A DNA stretch of 64,000 nt from assembly GCA_017534815.1 (NCBI GenBank), contig JAFXVS010000046.1:1-64000 (forward strand). Direction: 5' to 3'. The translations under genes were made by a program, and so were the position numbers. Every line of letters starts with the position of its first letter. Position 1 is the first letter of the stretch. This DNA comes from Bacteroidaceae bacterium. Lineage in GTDB: Bacteria > Bacteroidota > Bacteroidia > Bacteroidales > Bacteroidaceae. This document shows, one piece after another, positions 8,509 through 16,660 of this stretch. The notes beneath the pieces were generated by a model. That model saw nothing but the letters and a program-made list of their open reading frames with translations. It was not told the DNA's origin and did no database searches.

Positions 8509-8816
8509 GTAGGGGTACCCTAGGGTTACCGTAGGGTTACCCTTGGGTTGCCCTTGGGTTTAAAAACAAGGGGAATGGTTAGGTTAACCGCAGGAAGCGG
8601 GAGGCTTTCCCGGTCGGAGCGGGAAGCCCTGCCGGTCGGAGCGGGAAAGGCCAAAGCAACAAGCGGATAGTTTGGCTACGAGCCCATATAGCACCTCCGA
8701 TGCACCCCGAAAATCCTTAATGACACTCGTGACACTCATGACACGCTTGGTTAAGGAAAAACGTGTAGCCCTTAAGGGTTACAAAAATTTTCCTTAAGGG
8801 GCACAAAAAAAGACTG
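8509..8816. repeat. 22-bp-phased mosaic of tandem repeats (arrays C, D, E)
   Basis: Three sub-arrays share one 22-bp register. From 8509, five 11-bp units follow a [GC]TAGGGTTACC pattern (8509-8563). From 8597, 8619 and 8641, units begin GCGGGA; the first two end CGGTCGGA. From 8751, 8772 and 8794, units begin TTAAGG. The starts 8509, 8597 and 8751 differ by 88 and 242 bases, both multiples of 22. Between them lie the dyad GGTTAGGTTAACC (8577-8589) and three 9-bp copies of TGACACTCG-like sequence (8721-8747). No gene is seen here. Confidence 0.75.
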
Positions 8817-8848
8817 TGAAATTCGTAGACCGCAATGTGGATGTCGTA

Positions 8849-9018
8849 CTCACTTAATCGTACCGTTGGCTACGCCGAACGTAGGATGCACCTCGGATTA
8901 AAAAATAAATTCATATTTATTTTGTTCTTCTCTCGGTTTTCACTACCGTTGACTCCGTCGAAGGTACTCACGTTCGGAAATACTCAAATAAATTTGGTAT
9001 TTCTCTCACTTAATCGTA
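8849..9018 (+). repeat. Promoter-proximal element bounded by 14-bp direct repeats
   Basis: CTCACTTAATCGTA occurs exactly at 8849-8862 and 9005-9018. The second copy runs into the -7 box of the lipoprotein gene. The DNA between includes TTGGCTACG (also near 8671), a run of A and T, and GTTGACTCCGTCGAAGG. A 72-codon open frame crosses it but looks non-coding. The sequence resembles a dispersed upstream element I associate with Prevotella genomes, from memory only. Confidence 0.5.
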
Positions 9019-9025
9019 ACTTTGC
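9017..9025 (+). promoter_or_regulatory. -7 box of the SH3-like lipoprotein gene
   Basis: TAACTTTGC overlaps the end of the second 14-bp direct repeat and precedes the ATG by 41 bases. Confidence 0.7.
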
Positions 9026-9066
9026 ATGTGAAAACTTACAATTAACAATTTAATACTTTTACGAAT

Positions 9067-9978
9067 ATGAAGAAAATTGCTTTTTTTGTGATGGGTATGT
9101 GCGTCAGCCTGATGATGTGGAACTGCAAGGGCGGCACAAGTAATGAACAAGGTCAGCAGGACGGTGATTCTGTTGCGACAGGGAACTTGCTGAATGTGGG
9201 CGAGTCCACCATTGTGAAGTTTGTGAGGGTCGTGAATGACAACGGGGCAAGGGTGTTCAGCAAGGCTGATGAGGGGAGCCCTTGGAGAGTGACCTGGATA
9301 GAGGATATTGAGTCGGATATGGCTGATATTCAGGAGAAATGGTCGAACGAGGAGGTGCCTGAAGGTTACCTCTGTAACGAGGATTTTGCCTGCGCAGGTG
9401 ATGTGCTGGCTGTGTTGGGCGAGGAGGGTGACTTCTACAAGGTGACTATCCGCAACGAGTATTCTGATATGGAGTTTGGCTATGTGAAGAAGGATGGTAC
9501 GGTCGATGTGGAGCCTGAGAAACTGACGGTGGACGCGCTGAAGGAACTGACTCAGGAGTATAATTGGATACATGTGAGAGTCATCACCGAGGGCAAGTAC
9601 AAGGGGCTGGTGCTGCTGGCGAACATGGACGAACTGCAGGGTGAGCGCTTTGAGGTGGGCGTGATGATGGACGGCTATATGGCGTTCCCAGAGATGAGCT
9701 ATGATTTCATCGACTACAGCTCCGAAGTGAACGAGTTGACTTTCAGCGAGGTTCCTGAGTCGGGAGGATGCCCTACTTACTTCGTTTATCCCAAGTCGAT
9801 GGCTCACATGTCTGAATACGACTATTCTGAGGGCTTCAACCCTGACAAGCTGACGGATGAGCAGATTGACCGGATTCTGAAAGACATGCAGAAGCGTAAG
9901 TTTGAGTTTGTGAAATATGAATACCTGATTCCAATGACGGAAGGTGGCATCAGGGCTTACTGGGTCAAAACGAAATGA
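9067..9978 (+). CDS. Putative lipoprotein of unknown function, SH3-like region
   Basis: 303 residues. The N-terminus (MKKIAFFVMGMCVSLMMWNC) looks like a lipoprotein signal with cysteine 20, followed by a polar, acidic linker. Residues about 50-150 (starting FVRVVNDNGARVFSKADE and holding VLGEEGDFYKVTI) resemble a bacterial SH3-like beta barrel. The C-terminal half, with EGKYKGLVLLANMDELQG and a tyrosine-rich stretch, is not recognised. The gene stands alone with its own promoter. Nothing nearby suggests a function; an outer-membrane or periplasmic binding protein is the cautious guess. Confidence 0.75.
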   Translation: MKKIAFFVMGMCVSLMMWNCKGGTSNEQGQQDGDSVATGNLLNVGESTIVKFVRVVNDNGARVFSKADEGSPWRVTWIEDIESDMADIQEKWSNEEVPEGYLCNEDFACAGDVLAVLGEEGDFYKVTIRNEYSDMEFGYVKKDGTVDVEPEKLTVDALKELTQEYNWIHVRVITEGKYKGLVLLANMDELQGERFEVGVMMDGYMAFPEMSYDFIDYSSEVNELTFSEVPESGGCPTYFVYPKSMAHMSEYDYSEGFNPDKLTDEQIDRILKDMQKRKFEFVKYEYLIPMTEGGIRAYWVKTK

Positions 9979-10017
9979 GGGTTGAGAGTTTAGGGTTTAG
10001 AGTATAGAGATGAGGGT

Positions 10018-11814
10018 TTATAGAGTGGGGGAGAGTGTATGGGCAAGTTTGTCGATGTTGAGGCTACGTGCTGAGGCATCGACAATGTCTTTATAGACAC
10101 CTCCCTTTTGGTAGAGTTCGTCGGGGTTGCCTGACTGCTCGACGCGTCCGTCTTTGAGGGCATAGACCATATCGGAGTCGATGATCTGGCTGATGCTGTG
10201 GCTGATGATGATGACGGTGCGGTCGCGTTTGATGGCGTCGATGGAGGCTTTGATCTGCTCTGTGGCGACGGCATCGAGGCTGGCTGTGGGTTCGTCGAGG
10301 AAGATGATGGGAGGATTCTTGAGGAACATGCGGGCAATGGCGATGCGTTGCTGCTGGCCTCCTGAAAGAGCGGTTGCCTGACTCTTCATCCCTTTGGGCA
10401 ACTTCATCACTTGGTCGTAGATGTAAGCTTTTTGGGCTGCCTCAATCACTTCATCATCTGTGGCGTCGGGCTTGCCATAACGGATGTTCTCTTCGATGGT
10501 GCCCTCGAAGATGTGGTTCTTCTGCAGGACGAGTCCGATGTGGTCGCGCAGGAACTGGGTGTCGTAGTCGCGCAGGTCAACGCCATCGAGCAGAATCTGT
10601 CCGCTGTCGGGGGCATAGAACTTGTCCAACAGGTTGACGATGGTGGACTTGCCTGCACCTGAGAGTCCGACGAGGGCTGTGATGTGTCCGCAGCCGATGG
10701 TGAGGTTGATGTTGTGGAGTGCTTTGGTGCCGTTGGGGTAGGTGAAATCGACATTGCGCATCTCGAATTCGCCCTTCACCTTGTCGGGTCGATAAGTGCC
10801 TGTGGGTTCAGTCTCATCTTTGGCATCGAGGATGTCGAAGAATCCTTCTGCATAGATGAGGGCATCGTTGAGAGAGTCGAAGATGAATTGCAGTTGTGTG
10901 ATGGGGGCTGTGACGTTGGCGAAGAGCATGACGTGATACATGATCTTACCGATGGTCATGCCTGGGTATTCGATCAAGACGAGGTAGGCGGTGAGGATGA
11001 TGATGAGCACGGTGCCGACCTGTTGCACAAGACTCTTCATACCGTCGAAACGGAAAGAGGTCTTCCTGACAAGCATCTGATTGTCTGTGAATTGTGTCTG
11101 AATGTCCCATTGCTTCTTGCTTTCGATGTTCTCGCGATTGAAGGACTTGATGACGTTCATGCTCTCAATGATGCTTACCAGTCCAGAACTTTTCGTCTCG
11201 CGGAAATGTCGCATATTGGATCGCCATCCTTTCAGACGGCGTGCTTGTGCAAGGGCGAGCCAGATGTAGATGGGCACGATGAGTAGGGCTGTGAGACCTA
11301 CATAAACATTGGCTGAGAACATGAGGATGAGTGCCAGAAGGGCGCTGGTCAGCATGGGTAAGAGGTTGATGAAAACGTTCTGCACCGTAGAGGAAAGGGA
11401 ACCCACGCCTTGGTCAATACGGGTTTGCAGACGTCCTGTTTCGTTGCCAGAACGTGAGAAGAACGCCATCCGATAGCTGAGAATGCGGTCAACGACGGCC
11501 TGTGAGAGGTCTTTGCTGACGAGGATGCGCATCCGTTCTCCATAGTAGTTTTGTGCATAGCGGATGATGGCTGCGAGCACTTCCTTGCCCAAGAGGATGA
11601 TGCTGATGACGGTGAGAATGTGGGCAGCCTTGCTCCACTCGAAGCCTTCAGGCACAACAAGGGCGTTGATGGCATCGACAGTACGGTCGAGCACGATGGC
11701 ATTGACCTGTGCGATGAGTGAACCGATGAGGGTGAGCACCAGCGTGGCGACCACCAACCACTTGTAGGGACGTACGTAGGGCGCAATCTTGCGCATAAGG
11801 GTGATGAGATTCAT
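10018..11814 (-). CDS. ABC exporter, fused membrane and ATPase domains (MsbA-like)
   Basis: 598 residues. Residues 1 to about 320 form a six-helix type-1 exporter domain. The ATPase domain shows Walker A GLSGAGKST, the Q-loop region, signature LSGGQQQRIAIAR, and Walker B IIFLDEPTASLD. Such half-transporters act as homodimers or heterodimers in the inner membrane, moving lipids or drugs outward. It is a single gene; the substrate cannot be assigned. Its promoter box is at 11866-11874, directly after the terminator of the exbD operon. Confidence 0.92.
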   Translation of the reverse strand: MNLITLMRKIAPYVRPYKWLVVATLVLTLIGSLIAQVNAIVLDRTVDAINALVVPEGFEWSKAAHILTVISIILLGKEVLAAIIRYAQNYYGERMRILVSKDLSQAVVDRILSYRMAFFSRSGNETGRLQTRIDQGVGSLSSTVQNVFINLLPMLTSALLALILMFSANVYVGLTALLIVPIYIWLALAQARRLKGWRSNMRHFRETKSSGLVSIIESMNVIKSFNRENIESKKQWDIQTQFTDNQMLVRKTSFRFDGMKSLVQQVGTVLIIILTAYLVLIEYPGMTIGKIMYHVMLFANVTAPITQLQFIFDSLNDALIYAEGFFDILDAKDETEPTGTYRPDKVKGEFEMRNVDFTYPNGTKALHNINLTIGCGHITALVGLSGAGKSTIVNLLDKFYAPDSGQILLDGVDLRDYDTQFLRDHIGLVLQKNHIFEGTIEENIRYGKPDATDDEVIEAAQKAYIYDQVMKLPKGMKSQATALSGGQQQRIAIARMFLKNPPIIFLDEPTASLDAVATEQIKASIDAIKRDRTVIIISHSISQIIDSDMVYALKDGRVEQSGNPDELYQKGGVYKDIVDASARSLNIDKLAHTLSPTL

Positions 11815-11865
11815 CGACGTATATGTTTGTGAGAAGGTTTGTATTCTGTGTACGAAGTTCTGTGT

Positions 11866-11874
11866 GCAAAGGTA
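11866..11874 (-). promoter_or_regulatory. -7 box of the ABC exporter gene
   Basis: Minus strand TACCTTTGC, 51 bases before the ATG at 11814. It almost touches the terminator of the preceding operon. Confidence 0.7.
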
Positions 11875-11876
11875 CG

Positions 11877-11915
11877 AAAAAAGAGCGACTCACGTGGTGT
11901 GAATCGCTCTTTTTT
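11877..11915 (-). terminator. Terminator of the exbB-exbD operon
   Basis: AAAAAAGAGCGA pairs with TCGCTCTTTTTT around a loop of about 15 bases. The A and T runs on both sides would let it work in both directions; it follows the stop at 11932. Confidence 0.85.
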
Positions 11916-11931
11916 ATTGAGTTTGTTTGGA

Positions 11932-12399
11932 TTATTTCTGCTGTTTGTTAGCCGAGTACATCATCTTGAGGGCGTATGCCTTACGCAGCACCTGCTTCAC
12001 GTCTGTGATGATACCCATTGGGGTGTGGTGGTCTGCCTTGATGGAAACGGTGTAGTATGGCTTGTCTGCTTCAGGCAGTTCGCCACGCTCTTCCATCACG
12101 AAGTCGTACACCTGAGGAGCTTCGACAATTCTGTCGTTCAGCTGGATACGATGTGAAGAACCATACTGTCCCTTCAACTGATCAGTTGGCTGACCAATGT
12201 AGATGAAGGAGGTACTTGACTTACGAGCCAATTTCTCAAGCTGAGTACCGATTGGCTTCTCGAACCTCACCTGGAGTGTCACCTCACGCATGGTGGTAAC
12301 CATCATGAAGAAGAACAGGATGGTGAAGATCAAGTCAGGGAGAGATGAGGTGTTCATCTCAGGCATTTCTCTGCCTCCGCCTTTGTTAAATCTGCTCAT
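11932..12399 (-). CDS. exbD: ExbD/TolR-family proton-channel protein (second copy)
   Basis: 155 residues: a short cytoplasmic start with MPEMNTSSLPDLIFTILFFF, whose single membrane helix carries the proton-relaying aspartate, then a periplasmic domain. With ExbB it converts proton flow into motion of TonB. Its ATG overlaps the previous stop by one base (TAATG), so the two ExbD proteins are made together. Paired, non-identical ExbD genes behind ExbB are usual in Bacteroidota; the two may form a mixed dimer. Confidence 0.93.
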   Translation of the reverse strand: MSRFNKGGGREMPEMNTSSLPDLIFTILFFFMMVTTMREVTLQVRFEKPIGTQLEKLARKSSTSFIYIGQPTDQLKGQYGSSHRIQLNDRIVEAPQVYDFVMEERGELPEADKPYYTVSIKADHHTPMGIITDVKQVLRKAYALKMMYSANKQQK

Positions 12400-12992
12400 T
12401 ATTGTTGTCCTCCATATTTCTTTGGTTCAGCCTCAGATATCTTCTGTGGATATACCTCGCGGATGGCTTTCTGCTGGTCAGCGGTCAGGAACTCGTACTT
12501 GTAGCCAAACTCTTCTTTGGCCAGTTCGTCACGAAGTTCGTTGTAAGCCGATACCAATGCGTCCTGCACAGCGAAATAAACTCCGTAGTCGGTACCGCGG
12601 TCTGTCTGAACGGAGATGACGTGGTTTTCTGTCACCATCATCGTCTTGTTGCCAAGTCCCTTGATCTTCTTGGGCTTGAGCTCAGGCAGATTAGGCTTGT
12701 TGTCTGCATTCTTGATAAACTCTTTAGCTCTCTCCTTCACGTCTGCCAGCGAAGCGTAGTCATCGCCGATGAGGAGGTAGTTGTCCTTGTTGATACGAAT
12801 GTTCAAGATGTTACGTTCCTTCACCTTGATTTCGTTGTTCAGCTGGTCATCCTCAGGTGGCTTAGGCAACGTACGTGCCAGACCCTGGTCGGTGTCCATT
12901 GAGGTAGTGACAAGGAAGAAGATGAGCAACATGAATGAGATGTCGGCTGTAGAACTGGTGTTCAGTCCTGGCATTTTTCTTTTCTTTCCCAT
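12399..12992 (-). CDS. exbD: ExbD/TolR-family proton-channel protein (first copy)
   Basis: 197 residues with MPGLNTSSTADISFMLLIFF, the membrane helix with its conserved aspartate, then a longer periplasmic domain than the second copy. It lies 28 bases after a four-helix membrane protein and overlaps the next exbD by one base. Role as above: stator partner of ExbB in energising TonB-dependent outer-membrane transport, which such bacteria use widely for glycan uptake. Confidence 0.93.
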   Translation of the reverse strand: MGKKRKMPGLNTSSTADISFMLLIFFLVTTSMDTDQGLARTLPKPPEDDQLNNEIKVKERNILNIRINKDNYLLIGDDYASLADVKERAKEFIKNADNKPNLPELKPKKIKGLGNKTMMVTENHVISVQTDRGTDYGVYFAVQDALVSAYNELRDELAKEEFGYKYEFLTADQQKAIREVYPQKISEAEPKKYGGQQ

Positions 12993-13020
12993 ATTATTTG
13001 CTCTGAGTTAAAGGTTTTAT

Positions 13021-13533
13021 TTACTTCTTGCTGGTAATCATACTGTAAGCAGTCACGATAACTGTTACAATCGTCAGAATGAGGATGGCAATGATTGACG
13101 TGTCTGTCAGGATGATGTCGGTAGGATCATTCCAGTCCTTACCATTGATGAGCATGACCTCGTCCTTGTTGGCGAAACCAACGATGAGACCTGCAACCAC
13201 ACCAACGATGAGGGTGCCCCATCCGATGAGACCTGCCTTGCTTGCCATACCCGTGTCTTCGTGCTTAGACTTGTTGGAGCCGTTCACAAAGCCGTAAATC
13301 ACAGCACCGATGGTGATGATGATGGTGGCAAAGATGAGGATGTATGTCCAGATGAGCAGGAGGTCTGTCAACTGTGGATCCACTTGTTTAGGATTTTCCT
13401 CGTATGGCGTGTTGTAGCCTACGAGCAGGAAGAGAGCCATGACCACGAGTGAAACGCCAATGAGGCTCCACAACACGATCTTGGAGATTTTCTCCACCTT
13501 ATCCTGTGCGCATATTACTTGTACTTTATCCAT
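13021..13533 (-). CDS. Four-helix membrane protein in the exbB-exbD operon
   Basis: 170 residues with four predicted membrane spans near residues 18-40, 63-87, 106-123 and 145-166, and a conserved-looking GLIGWGTLIVGVVAGLIVGF. It has no named domain that I recognise. It lies between exbB (83 bases away) and exbD (28 bases away), all in the same direction, which suggests an accessory role in the ExbB-ExbD complex. That role is inference from position only. Confidence 0.85.
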   Translation of the reverse strand: MDKVQVICAQDKVEKISKIVLWSLIGVSLVVMALFLLVGYNTPYEENPKQVDPQLTDLLLIWTYILIFATIIITIGAVIYGFVNGSNKSKHEDTGMASKAGLIGWGTLIVGVVAGLIVGFANKDEVMLINGKDWNDPTDIILTDTSIIAILILTIVTVIVTAYSMITSKK

Positions 13534-13616
13534 TTTATTTCTCCTTAATTAAATAGTTAGTGACTAATTTTGAAGAGATTAAGATTCCTCTCGGGCACTT
13601 GTCCCGAAGTCCTTAA

Positions 13617-14441
13617 TTACTTCTTGTTGTTGTACTTAGCAACGATGTCAAGGAGAGAAATGGTAGAGTCTTCCATCTTAGCGGTAAGACCTTCAATTTC
13701 AGCGAGGATGTAGTTGTAGAAAATCTGAAGAATAAGGGCAACAACGATACCGAAGATGGTAGTCAAAAGGGCCACCTTCATACCACCTGCAACGACTGTT
13801 GGAGAGATGTCACCTGCAGCCTGGATATCGTCGAATGCCTGCACCATACCGATCACAGTTCCCAAGAATCCGAGAGATGGAGCCATACCGATGAAGAGGG
13901 TGATCCAAGAGCAACCGCTTTCGAGCTTGGAAGCCTGAACTGCGCCGTAAGCAACAACTGACTTCTCAACTGCGTCTGCGCCATCGTCCAGACGGGTGAG
14001 ACCCTGATAGAAGATAGAAGCGATAGGACCGCGAGTGTCGCGTGCGATAGCCTTTGCACCTTCGAGGTCATTCTTCTTGAGAAGAGCATCCTCAACGTCC
14101 TCGATGAGTTTCACTGTGTTCACCTTAGAGAGTGCGAGGTAGATGATACGCTCGATACAGAATGCAAGACCGATGATCAGAGCGATAGCAACGAGTGCCA
14201 TGAAGCCTGCAGAACCCTCGATGAACTTGGTCTTGATGTCCTTGTACATACCAGTCTCAACTGGCTCAGACTCAACTGGCTCAGCGTTGTCAACTACTGG
14301 AGCAGCTGCAGTATCAACAGCAGCAGAATCTACCTGCTCAGTAGCAGCAGAATCTGCGCTTTCGTCCTGAGCCGAAGCGGTTTGTGTCATACCAAATGTA
14401 AACACACCCATCAATGCAATGATTGCAAAAATTTTTTTCAT
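13617..14441 (-). CDS. exbB: MotA/TolQ/ExbB-family proton channel
   Basis: 274 residues. A signal-like N-terminus (MKKIFAIIALMGVFTFGMTQ) and an Ala/Glu/Pro-rich linker precede the MotA_TolQ_ExbB domain, whose last two helices include MAPSLGFLGTVIGMVQAF and GGMKVALLTTIFGIVVALIL. The extra N-terminal segment is common in Bacteroidota ExbB proteins. It is the first gene of the operon ending at the terminator at 11877. It forms the pentameric stator through which protons drive TonB. Confidence 0.93.
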   Translation of the reverse strand: MKKIFAIIALMGVFTFGMTQTASAQDESADSAATEQVDSAAVDTAAAPVVDNAEPVESEPVETGMYKDIKTKFIEGSAGFMALVAIALIIGLAFCIERIIYLALSKVNTVKLIEDVEDALLKKNDLEGAKAIARDTRGPIASIFYQGLTRLDDGADAVEKSVVAYGAVQASKLESGCSWITLFIGMAPSLGFLGTVIGMVQAFDDIQAAGDISPTVVAGGMKVALLTTIFGIVVALILQIFYNYILAEIEGLTAKMEDSTISLLDIVAKYNNKK

Positions 14442-14510
14442 TGTGTGAAAATTTTAAGATTAATAACTTATTTAATTGTTTGTTTGTTACTTTGGTAAAG
14501 TGGGGAAGTG

Positions 14511-14598
14511 CGGAGAGACGGGGATTCGAACCCCGGATACGCTTTTGACGTATACACGCTTTCCAGGCGTGCCTCTTCAGCCACTCGAGCATCTCTCC
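14511..14598 (-). tRNA. tRNA-Ser (anticodon GGA)
   Basis: The minus strand folds as a class II tRNA of 88 bases: acceptor arms GGAGAGA and TCTCTCC, anticodon loop CTGGAAA with GGA, a long variable arm, and a T arm CGGGG-TTCGAAT-CCCCG. The discriminator base is G, as for serine tRNAs. CCA is not encoded. It lies between tatD and exbB. Confidence 0.96.
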
Positions 14599-14742
14599 AT
14601 TATTCTCCTTCTTTTGTGTGGCGCAAGGTAAAATTACCTCGCTTTTAGGGCGTTTTTCCCGTCGAAACGGGATGACAACCCATAATTCGGGACAAAAATA
14701 ATGATTTTTTTTTTACCAATAGTTGTAAAAGTACGGAAACTT

Positions 14743-15552
14743 TCATTTTTTATCGAAAAAAGTCACTTTTTTGAAAACTTTAAGGGTATTTTTAGTCGTT
14801 TGAAACACAATGTTGTCAAAATTGGTGTCATAAGTCTCTGCAAGTTTCTCCGCCACGCATCTGACGTATGCACTTTCGTTTCTTTTGCCCCGATTTGGCA
14901 CAGGAGCCATGTAAGGAGCATCCGTTTCGAGCACGATTCTTGACAAAGGAATGGCATTTTTGACCACATCCCTCAAAGTGGATTTCTTGAAGGTGAGCAC
15001 CCCTCCAATACCAAGCATGAAGTCGGGAAAGGTGAGCAGGTCATGCGCTTCCTCTTCTGTGCCTGTGAAACAATGGAACACACCACTCAAGTTGCTGCCT
15101 CGATGACGCTCCATCACCTCCATGAGTTCCTTGTGAGCGCTGCGTGAGTGGATCATCAAAGGTAAATCGTATTTCTCTGCCCATTGGATCTGCTGCTCGA
15201 ACACCTCAATTTGCTCCTCCTTATGGGTGTCATCCCAATAGAAGTCGAGTCCGATTTCGCCGATGGCAATAGGAATGGGGTGGGATGTTGTGCTGATGAG
15301 CAAGTTCTCCAGACTATCGAGGGCTTGGTGGTAGTCTTCGTCCATGATGTTCTCAGGGTGAAGCCCAATCATGGGGTAGAGGTAGTCGGGATGAGCCTGG
15401 CAGACTTCAAGCAAATGGGGAGTGTCTTTCAGGCAAATGCCTGGTACAAAGATTTTCTCCACACCAGCGTCCTTTGCCCGTTGGATAACAGCTTCGAGAT
15501 CGTCAGCAAACTCTGACCCGTCAATATGTGCGTGGGTGTCAATCATCTTCAC
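14743..15552 (-). CDS. tatD: TatD-family metal-dependent DNase
   Basis: 269 residues, normal for the family. Metal ligands are visible in MIDTHAHIDG (HxH), GEIGLDFYWDD, MIHSRSAHKE, GVFHCFTG and VLETDAPYMAP. TatD proteins are 3'-5' exonucleases linked with DNA fragmentation and oxidative repair. It follows the polyprenyl synthase by 20 bases in one operon. Confidence 0.95.
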   Translation of the reverse strand: MKMIDTHAHIDGSEFADDLEAVIQRAKDAGVEKIFVPGICLKDTPHLLEVCQAHPDYLYPMIGLHPENIMDEDYHQALDSLENLLISTTSHPIPIAIGEIGLDFYWDDTHKEEQIEVFEQQIQWAEKYDLPLMIHSRSAHKELMEVMERHRGSNLSGVFHCFTGTEEEAHDLLTFPDFMLGIGGVLTFKKSTLRDVVKNAIPLSRIVLETDAPYMAPVPNRGKRNESAYVRCVAEKLAETYDTNFDNIVFQTTKNTLKVFKKVTFFDKK

Positions 15553-15572
15553 ATTGGCTTTTACACATCCCC

Positions 15573-16541
15573 TTAGTATTTTCTGCCCATCAGTTTGTTG
15601 GCGAAAAAACGCAGTTGGGTCTTCTTTTCTTCTGGGACTTTCACTTGGTCGAGGCTCTTGAGCGACTCTGCAAAGAGTTCCTCTATCTTTTGCTGAGCGA
15701 GTTGGTCGATGCCTAATATATTATAAATATGTGTAACGGCTGCGATTTTCTCGTCAGCATTGAAGTCTTTGGCCTGAATCCAGCGATCGAGTTCAGCCTT
15801 TTGGCTTTCGTCTGCACGTAGGTAGGCATTGATGAGCATGAAGGTCTTCTTGTTCTCTACGATGTCGCCACCCAGTTTCTTCTTAAAGGTCTTGGGGTCG
15901 CCATACACGTCTAAGAGGTCGTCCTGTAGTTGGAAGGCAAGTCCCATCTTCTCGCCAAAAGTGTACAGATTGTTCACATCTTCTTGGTCTGCGCCTGCCA
16001 ACATCGCACCAATCTTCAAGGCGTAACCTAAGAGAAGGGAGGTCTTCATGCGAATCATCTCCATATATTCAGCTTCGGTCACGTCGCTGCGAGTTTCAAA
16101 GTCGATATCGTATTGCTGTCCTTCGCCCACACCTAATGTGGCATCAATGAATTCCGTCCAAGCTTTTTCGTTCTTCATCCCTTTGTTGAAAAGCTGGTAA
16201 GCCATAATGAGCATCGTGTCGCCAGAGAGGATGGCTGTGTTCTCGTCCCACTTCTTATGCACCGTCGGATGCCCACGACGCAGGTCGCTCTTGTCCATCA
16301 GGTCATCGTGCAACAGGGTGAAATTGTGATACGTCTCTAATGCCAAAGCGTTATTGAGGATTGCATCCACATCGTCTTTGTAGAGGTTATAGCCCATGAG
16401 CATCAGCAGAGGGCGAATGCGCTTGCCTCCGATGGAGAGGATGTAGCGGATGGGCTCGTAGAGATTCTTGGGTTCAGTGTTGTACTGAATGTTCTCTACG
16501 GCTTTATTGATAATATCGATAAGTTCTGTAATCGCGTACAT
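15573..16541 (-). CDS. Polyprenyl diphosphate synthase
   Basis: 322 residues from MYAITELIDII. Both aspartate-rich motifs of trans-prenyltransferases are present: LLHDDLMDKSDLRRG (first) and LQDDLLDVYGD (second), plus GGKRIRPLLM near the start. It condenses isopentenyl diphosphate onto an allylic chain, for quinone side chains or other lipids; product length cannot be read safely. An in-frame ATG at 16592 would add 17 odd residues and lies in the spacer after the tonB terminator, so the later ATG is preferred. Confidence 0.93.
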   Translation of the reverse strand: MYAITELIDIINKAVENIQYNTEPKNLYEPIRYILSIGGKRIRPLLMLMGYNLYKDDVDAILNNALALETYHNFTLLHDDLMDKSDLRRGHPTVHKKWDENTAILSGDTMLIMAYQLFNKGMKNEKAWTEFIDATLGVGEGQQYDIDFETRSDVTEAEYMEMIRMKTSLLLGYALKIGAMLAGADQEDVNNLYTFGEKMGLAFQLQDDLLDVYGDPKTFKKKLGGDIVENKKTFMLINAYLRADESQKAELDRWIQAKDFNADEKIAAVTHIYNILGIDQLAQQKIEELFAESLKSLDQVKVPEEKKTQLRFFANKLMGRKY

Positions 16542-16577
16542 ATTATATATAATAATGTGTAAAACTTCATAGGTGGT

Positions 16578-16610
16578 AAAAAAAAGCCGCACAGCAGATG
16601 TGTGTGCGGC
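16578..16610 (-). terminator. Terminator of tonB
   Basis: GCCGCACA pairs with TGTGCGGC around a nine-base loop; read on the minus strand a run of Ts follows. It lies 50 bases after the tonB stop. Confidence 0.85.
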
Positions 16611-16660
16611 ATGTTTGTTGTTGTTCCGTCATCGTGTGAAGCGATGAGGTGAATGTCAGT

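Noticed and set aside
8835..9053. 72-codon frame upstream of the lipoprotein gene
   Set aside because: It ends over the promoter of the next gene and follows the dispersed repeat; no initiation signal or domain.
13565..13610. Short hairpin TCGGGACAAGTGCCCGA between exbB and the membrane protein gene
   Set aside because: Only a five-base-pair stem and no T run; it does not support a terminator call inside the operon.
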